Assembly (NCBI GenBank): GCA_017405875.1
Contig: JAFQZM010000007.1
Location: forward strand, 1 to 40,375
Reading direction: 5' to 3'
Origin: a bacterium
GTDB lineage: Bacteria > UBP6 > UBA1177
Length of the DNA: 40,375 nucleotides
Part shown: positions 16,405 through 25,269 of the stretch, one piece after another
Position numbering within the stretch: position 1 is the stretch's first letter
How the letters are laid out: every line of letters begins with the position of its first letter
Program-made: the position numbers and the translations under genes
The notes under the pieces: generated by a model
Databases searched by the model: none
Told to the model about the DNA's origin: nothing
The model's input: only the letters and a program-made list of their open reading frames with translations

Positions 16405-17697
16405 ATGTTGAATTTGAAGTACATCCCGAGCGTTGACCCGGAAGTTGCAGCAATCATTGAAAAAGAGGCTGAGAGACAGGAAGGCGGTCTTGAACTTATC
16501 GCCAGTGAAAACTTTACGAGCAATGCGGTCATGGAGGCTCAGGGCTCGCTGCTTACCAACAAATATGCCGAAGGTTATCCGAAAAAGAGATACTACGGCG
16601 GCTGCGAAGTAGTCGACCAGGTCGAAAAACTTGCAAAAGAGAGAGCCTGCCAGCTTTTCGGTGCTGAGTGCGCAAACGTTCAGCCCCACAGCGGTTCTCA
16701 GGCAAATATGAGCGTTTACTTCACGGTATGCAAACCGGGGGATACGGTTCTCGCTATGAACCTCAACCACGGCGGCCACCTCACCCACGGAAGCCCTGTA
16801 AACTTCTCCGGCAAACTTTACAACATCGTTCCCTACGGCGTTGCTAAGGAAACCGGCAGGATCGACTACGACGAAATGGAGCGCCTCGCTGTCGAAAACA
16901 AGCCGAGAATGATCCTTGCAGGTGCTTCGGCTTATCCGAGAATCATTGACTTCAAAAGAATCCGTGAAATATGCGACAAAGTCGGCGCGATCATGTGGGT
17001 AGATATGGCTCATATCGCCGGTCTCGTTGCTGCAGGGCTTCATCCGAGTCCTGTTCCTTACTGCGATTTCGTAACTTCGACGACCCACAAGACCCTCAGA
17101 GGTCCGAGAAGCGGTCTCGTTCTTGCAAAGAAAGAATATGAAAAAGACCTCAACTCCGCCGTTTTCCCGGGAATGCAGGGCGGCCCGCTTATGCATGTCA
17201 TCGCTGCAAAGGCTGTATGCTTCAAAGAAGCGCTTGACCCGAGCTTCAAAGTCTACATGACACAGGTTGTCAAAAACGCAGCTGCAATGGCTGACGAATT
17301 CAACAAAATGGGCTACAACCTTGTTTCGGGCGGCACCGACAACCACCTTATGCTCATCGACCTCAGAAACAAAGGCAAAACCGGCAAAATCGTCGAGAAA
17401 GCTCTTGACAAGGCTCACATCACAGTCAACAAGAACATGGTTCCGTTCGACGACCAGTCGCCTTTCATCACGAGCGGTATCCGCGTAGGAACGCCTTTCC
17501 TCACCACTAGAGGCCTCAATGAAGACGATGTCCGCCACGTAGCAAGACTTATGGATAAAGTCATCATGAACATCAAGAGCAACGAGTTCAACCCGAAAAT
17601 CGGAATCGACGACAGCATCATCGACGACAAAATCATCGAAGAAGTCCACAATGAAGTCATCGCTCTCTGCAAGAAATACCCGCTCATCAACAGATAA
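16405..17697 (+). CDS. glyA: Serine hydroxymethyltransferase
   Basis: A 430-residue PLP enzyme. The ATG at 16405 lies behind GGAGG, so a TTG at 16393 that includes the ribosome site is rejected. Family landmarks: [10 protein letters not shown], the [11 protein letters not shown] segment, [25 protein letters not shown], and the PLP-lysine motif [13 protein letters not shown] with Lys near residue 229. It interconverts serine and glycine while loading tetrahydrofolate with one carbon. It shares orientation with nrdR 36 bases downstream; glyA near nrdR is common in several phyla and links one-carbon supply to nucleotide synthesis. Confidence 0.96.
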   Translation: MLNLKYIPSVDPEVAAIIEKEAERQEGGLELIASENFTSNAVMEAQGSLLTNKYAEGYPKKRYYGGCEVVDQVEKLAKERACQLFGAECANVQPHSGSQANMSVYFTVCKPGDTVLAMNLNHGGHLTHGSPVNFSGKLYNIVPYGVAKETGRIDYDEMERLAVENKPRMILAGASAYPRIIDFKRIREICDKVGAIMWVDMAHIAGLVAAGLHPSPVPYCDFVTSTTHKTLRGPRSGLVLAKKEYEKDLNSAVFPGMQGGPLMHVIAAKAVCFKEALDPSFKVYMTQVVKNAAAMADEFNKMGYNLVSGGTDNHLMLIDLRNKGKTGKIVEKALDKAHITVNKNMVPFDDQSPFITSGIRVGTPFLTTRGLNEDDVRHVARLMDKVIMNIKSNEFNPKIGIDDSIIDDKIIEEVHNEVIALCKKYPLINR

Positions 17698-17733
17698 CAG
17701 CCAGTAGTTCATAAACTTTTTCAGAGTAGTCCA

Positions 17734-18192
17734 ATGAGATGTCCATTCTGCGGTTCCATAAAAGACAAAGTTATTGATTCCCGTTCCACCAAAGACGACT
17801 GCGAGATCAGAAGAAGACGCGAATGCGAAGAGTGCGGCGGCAGATTCACGACTTACGAAAGAATCGAGGAAGTCATGCCCGTCGTAAAAAAGAAAAACGG
17901 CGAGAGAGAACCCTACGACCGCAACAAAATCAAAAAAGGGATCATGATCTCTTGCCAGAAGCGCCCCGTTTCGGCTGAAACCATCGATATGATGCTCGAC
18001 AAAATCGAAAAGGAACTTCAGTCCTACGAGAAAAAAGAGGTCGAAACGAGCTTCATCGGCGACCTCGTCATGAACGAGCTGAAAGAGGTCGACAAAGTCG
18101 CTTTCATCCGCTTCGCATCAGTATATAAAGAATTCGGCGAACCCAAAGACTTCATCGCAAAAGCAAACGAAGTCAGGGAAGAAAACAAGTGA
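17734..18192 (+). CDS. nrdR: Transcriptional repressor of ribonucleotide reductase genes
   Basis: A 152-residue protein. The N-terminal zinc ribbon has CPFC (residues 3-6) and CEEC, with the conserved VIDSR and IRRRREC between them and RFTTYER after. The ATP-cone domain follows (VVKKKNGEREPYDRNKI). NrdR senses ATP/dATP through this cone and represses nrd operons. No nrd gene is in the window, so its targets are elsewhere. It is probably co-transcribed with glyA. Confidence 0.96.
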   Translation: MRCPFCGSIKDKVIDSRSTKDDCEIRRRRECEECGGRFTTYERIEEVMPVVKKKNGEREPYDRNKIKKGIMISCQKRPVSAETIDMMLDKIEKELQSYEKKEVETSFIGDLVMNELKEVDKVAFIRFASVYKEFGEPKDFIAKANEVREENK

Positions 18193-18240
18193 TTTTTGCT
18201 TTGTAGACGACATTTTTAAACCGCTTTGCCGAGGTGAAAA

Positions 18241-19869
18241 ATGACAGTCAAGAGCGTCTTGGAAAAAATCAAAAACAATGAATTTTTTACTCCGACAGCA
18301 AAGGATTTGTTTTTCATTGCGGCATTTTTGCTGGTTTTTATAAGGATTCTTGCTTATGCGTGGGCTAGCGACGATGCCTATCACGCATATACAATGTCTG
18401 CGAATCTTCTTGCCGGCAAAGGGTTTACGCCGACTCCGGGAATAAGAGTGAACGTTTCGACCTGTCCGCTCTGGACTCTTGTGGTGACTTTGGGAATGGC
18501 CGTCTGGAACAATGCCTATGCGGTGGGAATGATTCTCAATCTCCTTTTTTCCGGCACAGCTTTGTTCATGCTCTTTAGATTCATTTACAAAAAGGATGAC
18601 TGGCTGGTAATTTTAATTGCGGCGACAGCTGTGCTCTGCACTTCAAAAACCTATCTTTCCTACACTACAAGCGGCTTGGAAAACGCCCAGATTCTAATGC
18701 TCAGCAGTTTCTATCTGACGGTGCTTTTCAAAAATGAGTATTTTTCCAAGAAAGAACTCTTTAAAATCGCTCTTCTTGAAGGCCTGATCGCCTTTACGCG
18801 GATGGACTGCTCACTTATTTTCACGCTTACCTCAGCTTACGTGTTTTTGTTCAGGTATAAAAAAGACGAAAAAGATTCGGAAAAATTTTCCCTTAACAAA
18901 CTTTTTCAGGTGATTCCGATAGCACTTGCGGGGCTTTCGCCTTTTATTCTGTGGGAACTTTTTTCATGGTTTTACTACGGAAGTTTTGTTCCCAACACCG
19001 CTCTCGCAAAACTCAATACCGGATTTCCTCTGGGCGACTATCTTCTCCGCGGGGTATGGTACGGATTTACATCCCTGTTTTTTGATGCGGCATTACTGTT
19101 GTTTCCTGTATCGTTCATAATTTACAACATGGCAGTAAATCACAAAAATCCTAAGCTGATGTCCGCTGTTTCAGGGATCGCATTTTATCTTATCTACATC
19201 GTTTACATCGGCGGAGACTTCATGCTTGGCCGCCATTTTCTTTCATTGTTGTGGGTCACTTTGTTCTTAATGTTCATGCCGGTTGGCGGACGGCAGAATA
19301 TCCCGTTTTTCTGTGCGGTAATCATTCTGGCGTTTTTTTACGATTTTTTCCAAACAGACTTCCTAAAACAATCCTACGACGATTACGTCAAGGAAAACTC
19401 TCCCTGCTGGTATGCTGACGAACAGGAATACTACTACAAGAATACAGGGCTTATTCCCGTAGTTGACGATTATTTGGAAAACGGAGAAGTAATGATAATT
19501 AAAAAACTCAGGAATTACGGAATACGCTGGTTCCATTTCGGGAAAAAAACCAGCTACGAATACCGCCTGTACGATCCTCTGCTGTCGAGACTTCCGGCTG
19601 TTCATATTAAGAAGTGGAGAACAGGCCACATGAGAAGAAAATTTCCTGACGGCTATAAGAAAACTTTAAACACGGGGATCAATCATATCAAAGACGAAGA
19701 TCTTGCGTTTTATTACGACAAATTGAAATTTATATTGTCAGGAGACCTGTTCGACTTTGAACGCTTAAAGGAAACCGTAAAATTCAACAACGGTGCTTAC
19801 AATCAGTATCTTCAAAGATATATTGAAAGACACGATCTTGTGACACCTGAAAAACCTAAGAAAAAGTAA
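18241..19869 (+). CDS. GT-C-type membrane glycosyltransferase, AftB-like
   Basis: A 542-residue protein with about ten membrane segments. The first periplasmic loop has an Asp pair (WASDDAYHAY) followed by LLAGKGFTPTPGIRVNVSTCPLW. This arrangement (acidic pair, 'NLL.G.G...G.RV...T.PLW') resembles AftB-type arabinofuranosyltransferases and related GT-C enzymes using polyprenyl-phosphate sugars. The C-terminal ~180 residues are soluble. In a Gram-negative setting it may modify lipopolysaccharide or another envelope glycan. Donor and acceptor cannot be told from sequence. It lies 48 bases after nrdR and ends 10 bases from the convergent methyltransferase gene. Confidence 0.65.
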   Translation: MTVKSVLEKIKNNEFFTPTAKDLFFIAAFLLVFIRILAYAWASDDAYHAYTMSANLLAGKGFTPTPGIRVNVSTCPLWTLVVTLGMAVWNNAYAVGMILNLLFSGTALFMLFRFIYKKDDWLVILIAATAVLCTSKTYLSYTTSGLENAQILMLSSFYLTVLFKNEYFSKKELFKIALLEGLIAFTRMDCSLIFTLTSAYVFLFRYKKDEKDSEKFSLNKLFQVIPIALAGLSPFILWELFSWFYYGSFVPNTALAKLNTGFPLGDYLLRGVWYGFTSLFFDAALLLFPVSFIIYNMAVNHKNPKLMSAVSGIAFYLIYIVYIGGDFMLGRHFLSLLWVTLFLMFMPVGGRQNIPFFCAVIILAFFYDFFQTDFLKQSYDDYVKENSPCWYADEQEYYYKNTGLIPVVDDYLENGEVMIIKKLRNYGIRWFHFGKKTSYEYRLYDPLLSRLPAVHIKKWRTGHMRRKFPDGYKKTLNTGINHIKDEDLAFYYDKLKFILSGDLFDFERLKETVKFNNGAYNQYLQRYIERHDLVTPEKPKKK

Positions 19870-19878
19870 GTTTTAGCT

Positions 19879-21069
19879 TTATCTTGCTTCGACAAGCAGA
19901 CCTTTGAGATACTCTGTCTCCGGTGCGCTGACGCGGATCGGATGATCCGGAGCCTGATGAAGCTGCCGCAGAATTTTGAGTTCGCGTCCGGCATCATGCG
20001 CGGCAAAGGCGACTGCGCTTCTGAAATCGGCGAGAGTTACTGCGCCTGAACACGAAAATGTTGCAAAAATCCCACCTTTTTTCACGAGCTTAAGTGCGTT
20101 GAAATTCAAGTCTTTATAGGCGCGAAGTCCTTTTTCAAGGTATTTGTTCGATGGAACGAGTTTCGGCGGATCAAGCACCACCGAATCGAATTTTTTCCCT
20201 TCTGCGGCAAATTTGCGGAGAAGTTCGAAAACGTCTCCCTTTATGAAAGTGTAGCGCGACGGATCAATCGAATTGAGCTCCATATTTCGGCGTACAAGCG
20301 TTTCTGATTCTTTGGAAATATCGAGTAATATCGCGTGTTCTGCTCCATTTTTAAGAGCATAGACCGAAAACGCCCCGGAAAAAGCGCAGATATCAAGGAT
20401 TTCACCTTTTGCAACTTCACCGAAAAACCTGCGGTTATCCCGCTGATCGGCATAAAAACCTGTTTTCTGACCTGAAAGATCTGCTTCGAAAAAGAGATTG
20501 TTTTCACGTGAAACAATTTTTGTAAGTTCCTGTTTTCCGTAAAGAAAACCAGAAGATTCCGGCAATCCTTCGATTTTTCTGCCGTCACCGTCGCTTTTTT
20601 CGTAAACTGCTTCAAGCCCTGCCGTTTTTGCTATTATTTCAGCAATTTTAACCTTTATTCTGTCAAAAGCAGGGGTCGAAATCTGCAAAACTCCGACTTT
20701 TTCAAAAACATCGCAGACAATTCCCGGAAGCATATCCGATTCCGAAAAAACAAGCCTGTAAATGCCTGTATTTTCAGGAATTATCCTTTTTCTTAAAGCG
20801 ACAGCCTTTGAAATTTTCTCTTCCAGCCACAATTCATCAGGATATTTTGCTTCATCCCACTCTAAAAGACGCAGCGCAATGCCCGATTTTCCGTTGTAAT
20901 GCGCCCAGGCGACAAAATCTCCGGCATAATCGAGAACTGCAACGGTGTCTCCGTCAGAAACGCCGTCGGAAATATGCTTCAGCGCTTTTGAATAAACCCA
21001 CGGATTGTGGTTTTTTGCCAGTCGTTCGCGCCCTTTTTCAAGCGTGACCGTTTTATTCAGGTTTTTCAT
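19879..21069 (-). CDS. RlmI-type class I SAM-dependent rRNA methyltransferase
   Basis: A 396-residue protein. The ATG at 21069 is preferred to an upstream TTG at 21090; either way it overlaps the preceding gene. It has an N-terminal PUA-like domain (LAKNHNPWVYSKALKHI), a middle domain containing the Gln-Lys-Thr-Gly-Phe-Tyr-x-Asp-Gln segment (QKTGFYADQRDNRRFF), and SAM motif I (ILDICAFSGAFSVYA). Motif IV is VVLDPPKLV and the catalytic Cys is in FATFSCSGAV. These match the RlmI/RlmK-type 23S rRNA m5C methyltransferase family. The exact target base is assumed from the family. It ends the HEAT/HD-GYP-like operon. Confidence 0.88.
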   Translation of the reverse strand: MKNLNKTVTLEKGRERLAKNHNPWVYSKALKHISDGVSDGDTVAVLDYAGDFVAWAHYNGKSGIALRLLEWDEAKYPDELWLEEKISKAVALRKRIIPENTGIYRLVFSESDMLPGIVCDVFEKVGVLQISTPAFDRIKVKIAEIIAKTAGLEAVYEKSDGDGRKIEGLPESSGFLYGKQELTKIVSRENNLFFEADLSGQKTGFYADQRDNRRFFGEVAKGEILDICAFSGAFSVYALKNGAEHAILLDISKESETLVRRNMELNSIDPSRYTFIKGDVFELLRKFAAEGKKFDSVVLDPPKLVPSNKYLEKGLRAYKDLNFNALKLVKKGGIFATFSCSGAVTLADFRSAVAFAAHDAGRELKILRQLHQAPDHPIRVSAPETEYLKGLLVEAR

Positions 21070-22468
21070 TTGAGATTTCTCTTTCGTCAAGGAATGTATT
21101 GAGGATTTCGACTATCGTTTTTTCGGGAAGAACTACCCCTGCAGCATCAGGAATATCCAAAATATTTTCAGCAGTTAATGTTTTTCTTTCGCCGACTGAA
21201 AGATTTTTGTCAAGAACGAGGACTTCCGACTGTTCGAAGAAGTTTCTGAACCTTTTGATAACCACGGCGACGCTGCCGTCGAAAAGTTTCACAAGGCTTC
21301 CTATCGGATAAATGCCGGCAACGGAAACGAACGCTTCGACTATTTCTTTGTTAAAAGCTCCTTTCGTGCAGTTTCTTATGATCGAACGCACTGCCTGCGG
21401 TCTTGTCAGAAGCGGGCCCTTGTAGAAAGAATCTGCAGGCCATCTTCTTGTAACTGCAGAAAAATACGCAGCAATCTGGAGTATTTTACCCGAAAGGGTT
21501 CCGCTTGAAGATGACATGTCGGCAAGCAGACCCATATCGGAAAAATCGCTTATTCTGTAGGAAGCGTTTACCGCCGCCTCGATTCTGTCATAGTTGAATT
21601 CATCCATTCTCGAAAGCGCGGAGTAACCTTTTTCCTTGTCTTTGGAAAAATACTGGAAATAGGCTGAAACAGCGATTCGTTTTATCGACTGCATGTCGAT
21701 TTTGAGTTTTTTTGCAATCAGAACAGACCATAAAACCATTGATGCGGCAAAAGCACTCTGCGTTGAACCTTCAAAAGATGCAATTGACGCCAAAAACATT
21801 ATAAATTCAATGGTTTCAATCTTTTTAGCGTTTGAAACTATGCTTATTAGATCCTGAACCCGGCGTTCCGTCATGCGCAGAGGAATACTCTCTGCAGCAT
21901 CGACCATTTTGCAGATATCGCCGTAATCGTGAGCCAGAGAACAGTAAATCTGACGCACAGACTGCTCCGGCGTATAAATCGGCAGATTGCCCGATTCTTC
22001 CGGGTCGTAAGGATAAATCTCGATGTGGTCAAGATGCGGAAGATCGGCTCTGACGCGCTCGTAAGCCTTGATTTTGGGCTCGCGGCCTACAGGATACTTT
22101 CCGAGAACGCCGAGAAGGGTGAGAATTTCTTCGTCCGCAACTCCTTTTTTGAAAGTTATTCCCGACATACAAAGCGAAAGGAAGAGATCGTAAATATCTT
22201 CGAAATATTTGTCATCCTGCCTCTGACCTCTGATCCTCACTTTGTCGACTTTTATGTCTATTCCGTCAAAAAGAATCGAAAGTTCGTCCTTCTCTGCGAA
22301 GAAAAAATCGAGAACCTGCTTGAAAAACGTGATTTCTTCAGTGATTCTCTCGTTTTTGTCGCCGTACATCTTGACGTTTTTCCAGAAAGTGAAAAGCGAT
22401 TTTGAAAAATTGTAGCGCCATTTTTTCGGCGAATTATCGTATTCCGGTCTGTTTCTTCTTTCATCCAT
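21053..22468 (-). CDS. Degenerate HD-GYP-like domain protein
   Basis: A 471-residue protein. The C-terminal end has the conserved tail of HD-GYP proteins (FNKEIVEAFVSVAGIYPIGS then LVKLFDGSVAVV), and AAYFSAVTRRWP plus LLTRPQAVRSI match the usual IADVYDALTSxRPY and the following helix. The metal-binding HD pair and the HHE...GYP motif are absent: where LLHDIGK is expected there is AYFQYFSKDKEKG. It is therefore very probably not an active cyclic-di-GMP phosphodiesterase and may bind a ligand or act structurally. The N-terminal ~140 residues resemble the N-terminus of the HEAT protein upstream, from which it is separated by two bases. Confidence 0.75.
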   Translation of the reverse strand: MDERRNRPEYDNSPKKWRYNFSKSLFTFWKNVKMYGDKNERITEEITFFKQVLDFFFAEKDELSILFDGIDIKVDKVRIRGQRQDDKYFEDIYDLFLSLCMSGITFKKGVADEEILTLLGVLGKYPVGREPKIKAYERVRADLPHLDHIEIYPYDPEESGNLPIYTPEQSVRQIYCSLAHDYGDICKMVDAAESIPLRMTERRVQDLISIVSNAKKIETIEFIMFLASIASFEGSTQSAFAASMVLWSVLIAKKLKIDMQSIKRIAVSAYFQYFSKDKEKGYSALSRMDEFNYDRIEAAVNASYRISDFSDMGLLADMSSSSGTLSGKILQIAAYFSAVTRRWPADSFYKGPLLTRPQAVRSIIRNCTKGAFNKEIVEAFVSVAGIYPIGSLVKLFDGSVAVVIKRFRNFFEQSEVLVLDKNLSVGERKTLTAENILDIPDAAGVVLPEKTIVEILNTFLDEREISNEKPE

Positions 22469-22470
22469 GA

Positions 22471-24360
22471 CTAACTCCTTCCCTCAAGAATGGAACGTGT
22501 TTCGCTGTCGCCCGTCTGCTTTCCTTTTTCGATCCAGTTACGCATCGCCATATTTTTTGCGGCTCTCTGCTTAACAAACTCAAAAACCTGTTTTTTTATA
22601 GGTAAGTATTTGTCTTTATTGAATATATTTCCGTGAAGCGTAAAAAGGAATTCAAGGTGTTCGAGCATCGGCGTTATCATTTCCCCTTTCATCAGGCCGA
22701 GCAGAAGTTCTATCTCCTCTTTATCTAAAGAAAGGAATTCGTGACTCGCTATTCTTCTTTTCACCTGCATGAGAACCATTGAAGGATTACTTAATTTATT
22801 CAATGATTTCAGAGCTATAATCCTTAATTCACGATTTTCTGAAAATATCATCGAACCCGGCAGATCGAAGAATTCGTTTCTTCCGGAAGCCAGAATGCGG
22901 TCCATGTAACGCTCGTAGTCGGTAAGGTTGAATTTCGAGCGGTTGGCAGGTTTGAAAATCTCGTTGAAAATGCTTTTTACCTTAAGATCTTTGACCTTTA
23001 CGAGATTCTCAACAGCTAAAATCCTCACTTCTTCATCGGGGCAGAAAACAGCGCGCTCCCAATATTCAAGGTTTTCATCGGCATCGTAAATACTTAAAAC
23101 TTTTGCGGCTTCGATCCTTATCTGCTTTACCTGATGGTTCATGACTTCGCGGACTTGCGGGAGAAATTCAGGGTTGTACGCAAAACGCATGATATAAAGA
23201 AAGTTTCTGACGACATGCCAGTCAGGGTTATCAATGAATCTCTGAACAACATCCTTGTCGTTGAGATTTTTTGCCAGACCTTCAAGACAGCAGAGACGTA
23301 CTTCCCTGTTTTCAAGTTCGCAAAGTTTGGTAAAAGCCGTTTCAAACTGCTCTTCACTGATAATATTAAGAAGATTGCTGAAACTTTTTATCTGAGAAGA
23401 TTGTATATTCAGGGCGACATCGAATACTGCATTAAGAAAATCTTCCGACTTTATTCTGCTGAGAATCTCCTTGACTTTCTGATATATGACATTTTCTTTG
23501 TCTACAATGCTTTTTTCCAATAAAATCAGGTTACTGACATAAACAAAACCTGAAATGAAATCACCGTTCTGAATGTTTTTTATAGCATATTCGCATATTT
23601 TTCCGACAATATTTCTGTTGGATTCTCTGTCGGGATTTTCAAGAACTATTTTAACTGCTTTTTCAAGGTATTTGTTGACTACGGCATCTTTTCCGCAGCT
23701 TTCCGCCCACTTGTTGAACTTTTCCATGTCAACGACCGGCAGCATATTGTATTCATTGGATATTGCCGGAAGTTCATTCACATTCTGCGGCTCCATAGCA
23801 AAAAGTTCATCAGGAGTTACAGGTGTAATATCGCTTTTGAACCAGCTTTCCTGCCACGGTTCCGGATCACCCATATCCGGATCGGAAATCGTTCCGATGT
23901 GAGTTATTCCGTAATCCCAGAGTCTCGTGTTGAAATCATAGTCAAGAAGAGTGTAGTTCAAAGTTTCCTGAATTACTGCGAAAAAGTTTACTATCTCTTC
24001 CGGAGTTATTCCTTTTACAAAGTATAATTCTCTGATTTCATTGGTTAAAAATATATTTCTGAATTTTCTTTCACCTTCATCGAAGAGTTTGATCTTGCGT
24101 TCCTGATAGTAAAAACCGACTTTTTTCGTAGTTACCGTAGCAAACGGAAGAAGATTGTGTATCACATCAAGATTCTGTTTCATCGTTTCGGTAAATTCAG
24201 AAAAAATCTTATCCCGCACAGAATAAATTTCCGTCATTTTCGATACTTTGACAAGCATAGCCATAATAGCGCGGATACCCCTGTAAAGCTGAGCCTTCTG
24301 TTCAAGCGGAATTGATTTGAAGTATTCCGTAAGTTCGAGTTTTTTTCCTATATACAGCAT
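22471..24360 (-). CDS. HEAT-repeat protein with an N-terminal module shared with its neighbour
   Basis: A 629-residue, mostly helical protein. The N-terminal ~150 residues (AIMAMLVKVSKMTEIYSVRD to FVKGITPEEIVNFFAVI) follow the same pattern as the N-terminus of the HD-GYP-like protein encoded next. From about residue 330 there are HEAT-type helix pairs: LCELENREVRLCCLEGLA, VMNHQVKQIRIEAAKVLS, VFCPDEEVRILAVENLVKV and ENRELRIIALKSLNKLS. HEAT arrays usually serve as protein scaffolds. No signal peptide is seen, so it is probably cytoplasmic. It is first in a three-gene operon ending with an RlmI-type methyltransferase. Function unknown. Confidence 0.75.
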   Translation of the reverse strand: MLYIGKKLELTEYFKSIPLEQKAQLYRGIRAIMAMLVKVSKMTEIYSVRDKIFSEFTETMKQNLDVIHNLLPFATVTTKKVGFYYQERKIKLFDEGERKFRNIFLTNEIRELYFVKGITPEEIVNFFAVIQETLNYTLLDYDFNTRLWDYGITHIGTISDPDMGDPEPWQESWFKSDITPVTPDELFAMEPQNVNELPAISNEYNMLPVVDMEKFNKWAESCGKDAVVNKYLEKAVKIVLENPDRESNRNIVGKICEYAIKNIQNGDFISGFVYVSNLILLEKSIVDKENVIYQKVKEILSRIKSEDFLNAVFDVALNIQSSQIKSFSNLLNIISEEQFETAFTKLCELENREVRLCCLEGLAKNLNDKDVVQRFIDNPDWHVVRNFLYIMRFAYNPEFLPQVREVMNHQVKQIRIEAAKVLSIYDADENLEYWERAVFCPDEEVRILAVENLVKVKDLKVKSIFNEIFKPANRSKFNLTDYERYMDRILASGRNEFFDLPGSMIFSENRELRIIALKSLNKLSNPSMVLMQVKRRIASHEFLSLDKEEIELLLGLMKGEMITPMLEHLEFLFTLHGNIFNKDKYLPIKKQVFEFVKQRAAKNMAMRNWIEKGKQTGDSETRSILEGRS

Positions 24361-24389
24361 GTCTCCCTCCTAAAAAACCCTGAAATATT

Positions 24390-24432
24390 ACACTATTTTG
24401 TTATTTATTCAACTTAACATCAAAAATAGTGT
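24390..24432. repeat. Inverted repeat in the divergent gap before GDPD/dnaA
   Basis: ACACTATTTT (24390-24399) and its exact reverse complement AAAATAGTGT (24423-24432) are separated by 23 AT-rich bases. The gap lies between the minus-strand HEAT operon and the plus-strand GDPD gene. The arms could be a paired regulator operator or part of an origin-proximal structure. The T-rich flanks do not form a standard terminator. Confidence 0.5.
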
Positions 24433-24494
24433 TTATTTTTTTACAAAACATAAAATCAGCCGTGTTTTGAATTTTTTGAAGGAGAAGAAAAATT

Positions 24495-25187
24495 ATGAAA
24501 AAACTCATCGGAGGGCATCGCGGAAGTCCGAAAAAAGCAAAAGAAAATACTCTTGAAAGTTTTTCAGCCGCTATTTCAGACGGAGCAGACTTTATAGAAT
24601 TCGATGTCCGTTATTCCAAAGACAGAAAGCTGATAATCCACCACGATCCCGCTTTGAAAGGACACATTTTAAAAGAAATGAACTACAACGAAATAATAAA
24701 ACTTTCCGAAAGTCTCGGCTACAGAGTACCGCTTCTTGAAGACGTTCTTTATCTCTGCAAAGGAAAAATCAAACTGGATATTGAAATAAAAGAACCTGAA
24801 ACTACTGAAGAAACAATTGAAAAAACTCTTTTATGCTTCAATCCTGAAGATTTTATAACAACTTCTTTCCATGACTCTGTTTTAATAAAAATAAATAATA
24901 AATTCAATAATTTAAAAAAAGGGCTCCTTTTTGATGACTCAACAAAAAAAGATTTGAGAGCAAGAATAATCTGTCTTAAACCTGACTTTGTTCTGCCTGA
25001 CTGCAGAAATTTTGATTTTACCGTAAAAAATCTGATTCCGTCGCTGCCTTTTAAAACAGAAGCTGTTTACTGGAACGTCAACACCCTTGAAGAGATGCGG
25101 AAAACTCTCGAAAATAAACTAACGAAAGGGATAATATCGGACTTTCCCGATATCGCCGTCAAAGAAAACCACTGTTTTCAAGGGTAA
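24495..25187 (+). CDS. Glycerophosphodiester phosphodiesterase
   Basis: A 230-residue GDPD TIM-barrel protein without a signal peptide. It starts IGGHRGSPKKAKENTLESF, containing the catalytic His-Arg-Gly and the ENT motif. FIEFDVRYSKDRKLIIHHDP supplies the metal-binding Glu-x-Asp and the second catalytic His, and KLDIEIKEP follows. It hydrolyses glycerophosphodiesters to glycerol-3-phosphate and an alcohol. Codon use is AT-rich, like dnaA. The strong AAGGAG site precedes the ATG, and dnaA follows by 82 bases on the same strand. Confidence 0.9.
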   Translation: MKKLIGGHRGSPKKAKENTLESFSAAISDGADFIEFDVRYSKDRKLIIHHDPALKGHILKEMNYNEIIKLSESLGYRVPLLEDVLYLCKGKIKLDIEIKEPETTEETIEKTLLCFNPEDFITTSFHDSVLIKINNKFNNLKKGLLFDDSTKKDLRARIICLKPDFVLPDCRNFDFTVKNLIPSLPFKTEAVYWNVNTLEEMRKTLENKLTKGIISDFPDIAVKENHCFQG

Positions 25188-25269
25188 ACCTAAAAACTAT
25201 TTTTTTTCTTGAAAAGTAACGAATATTTGACAGAATATCTGGAAATTTTGGAAGATGTAAGAGGACATA

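Noticed and set aside
16357-17712. A 451-codon open frame on the minus strand opposite glyA
   Set aside because: It mirrors a strongly recognised gene with biased codons, has no ribosome site and shows no family motif.
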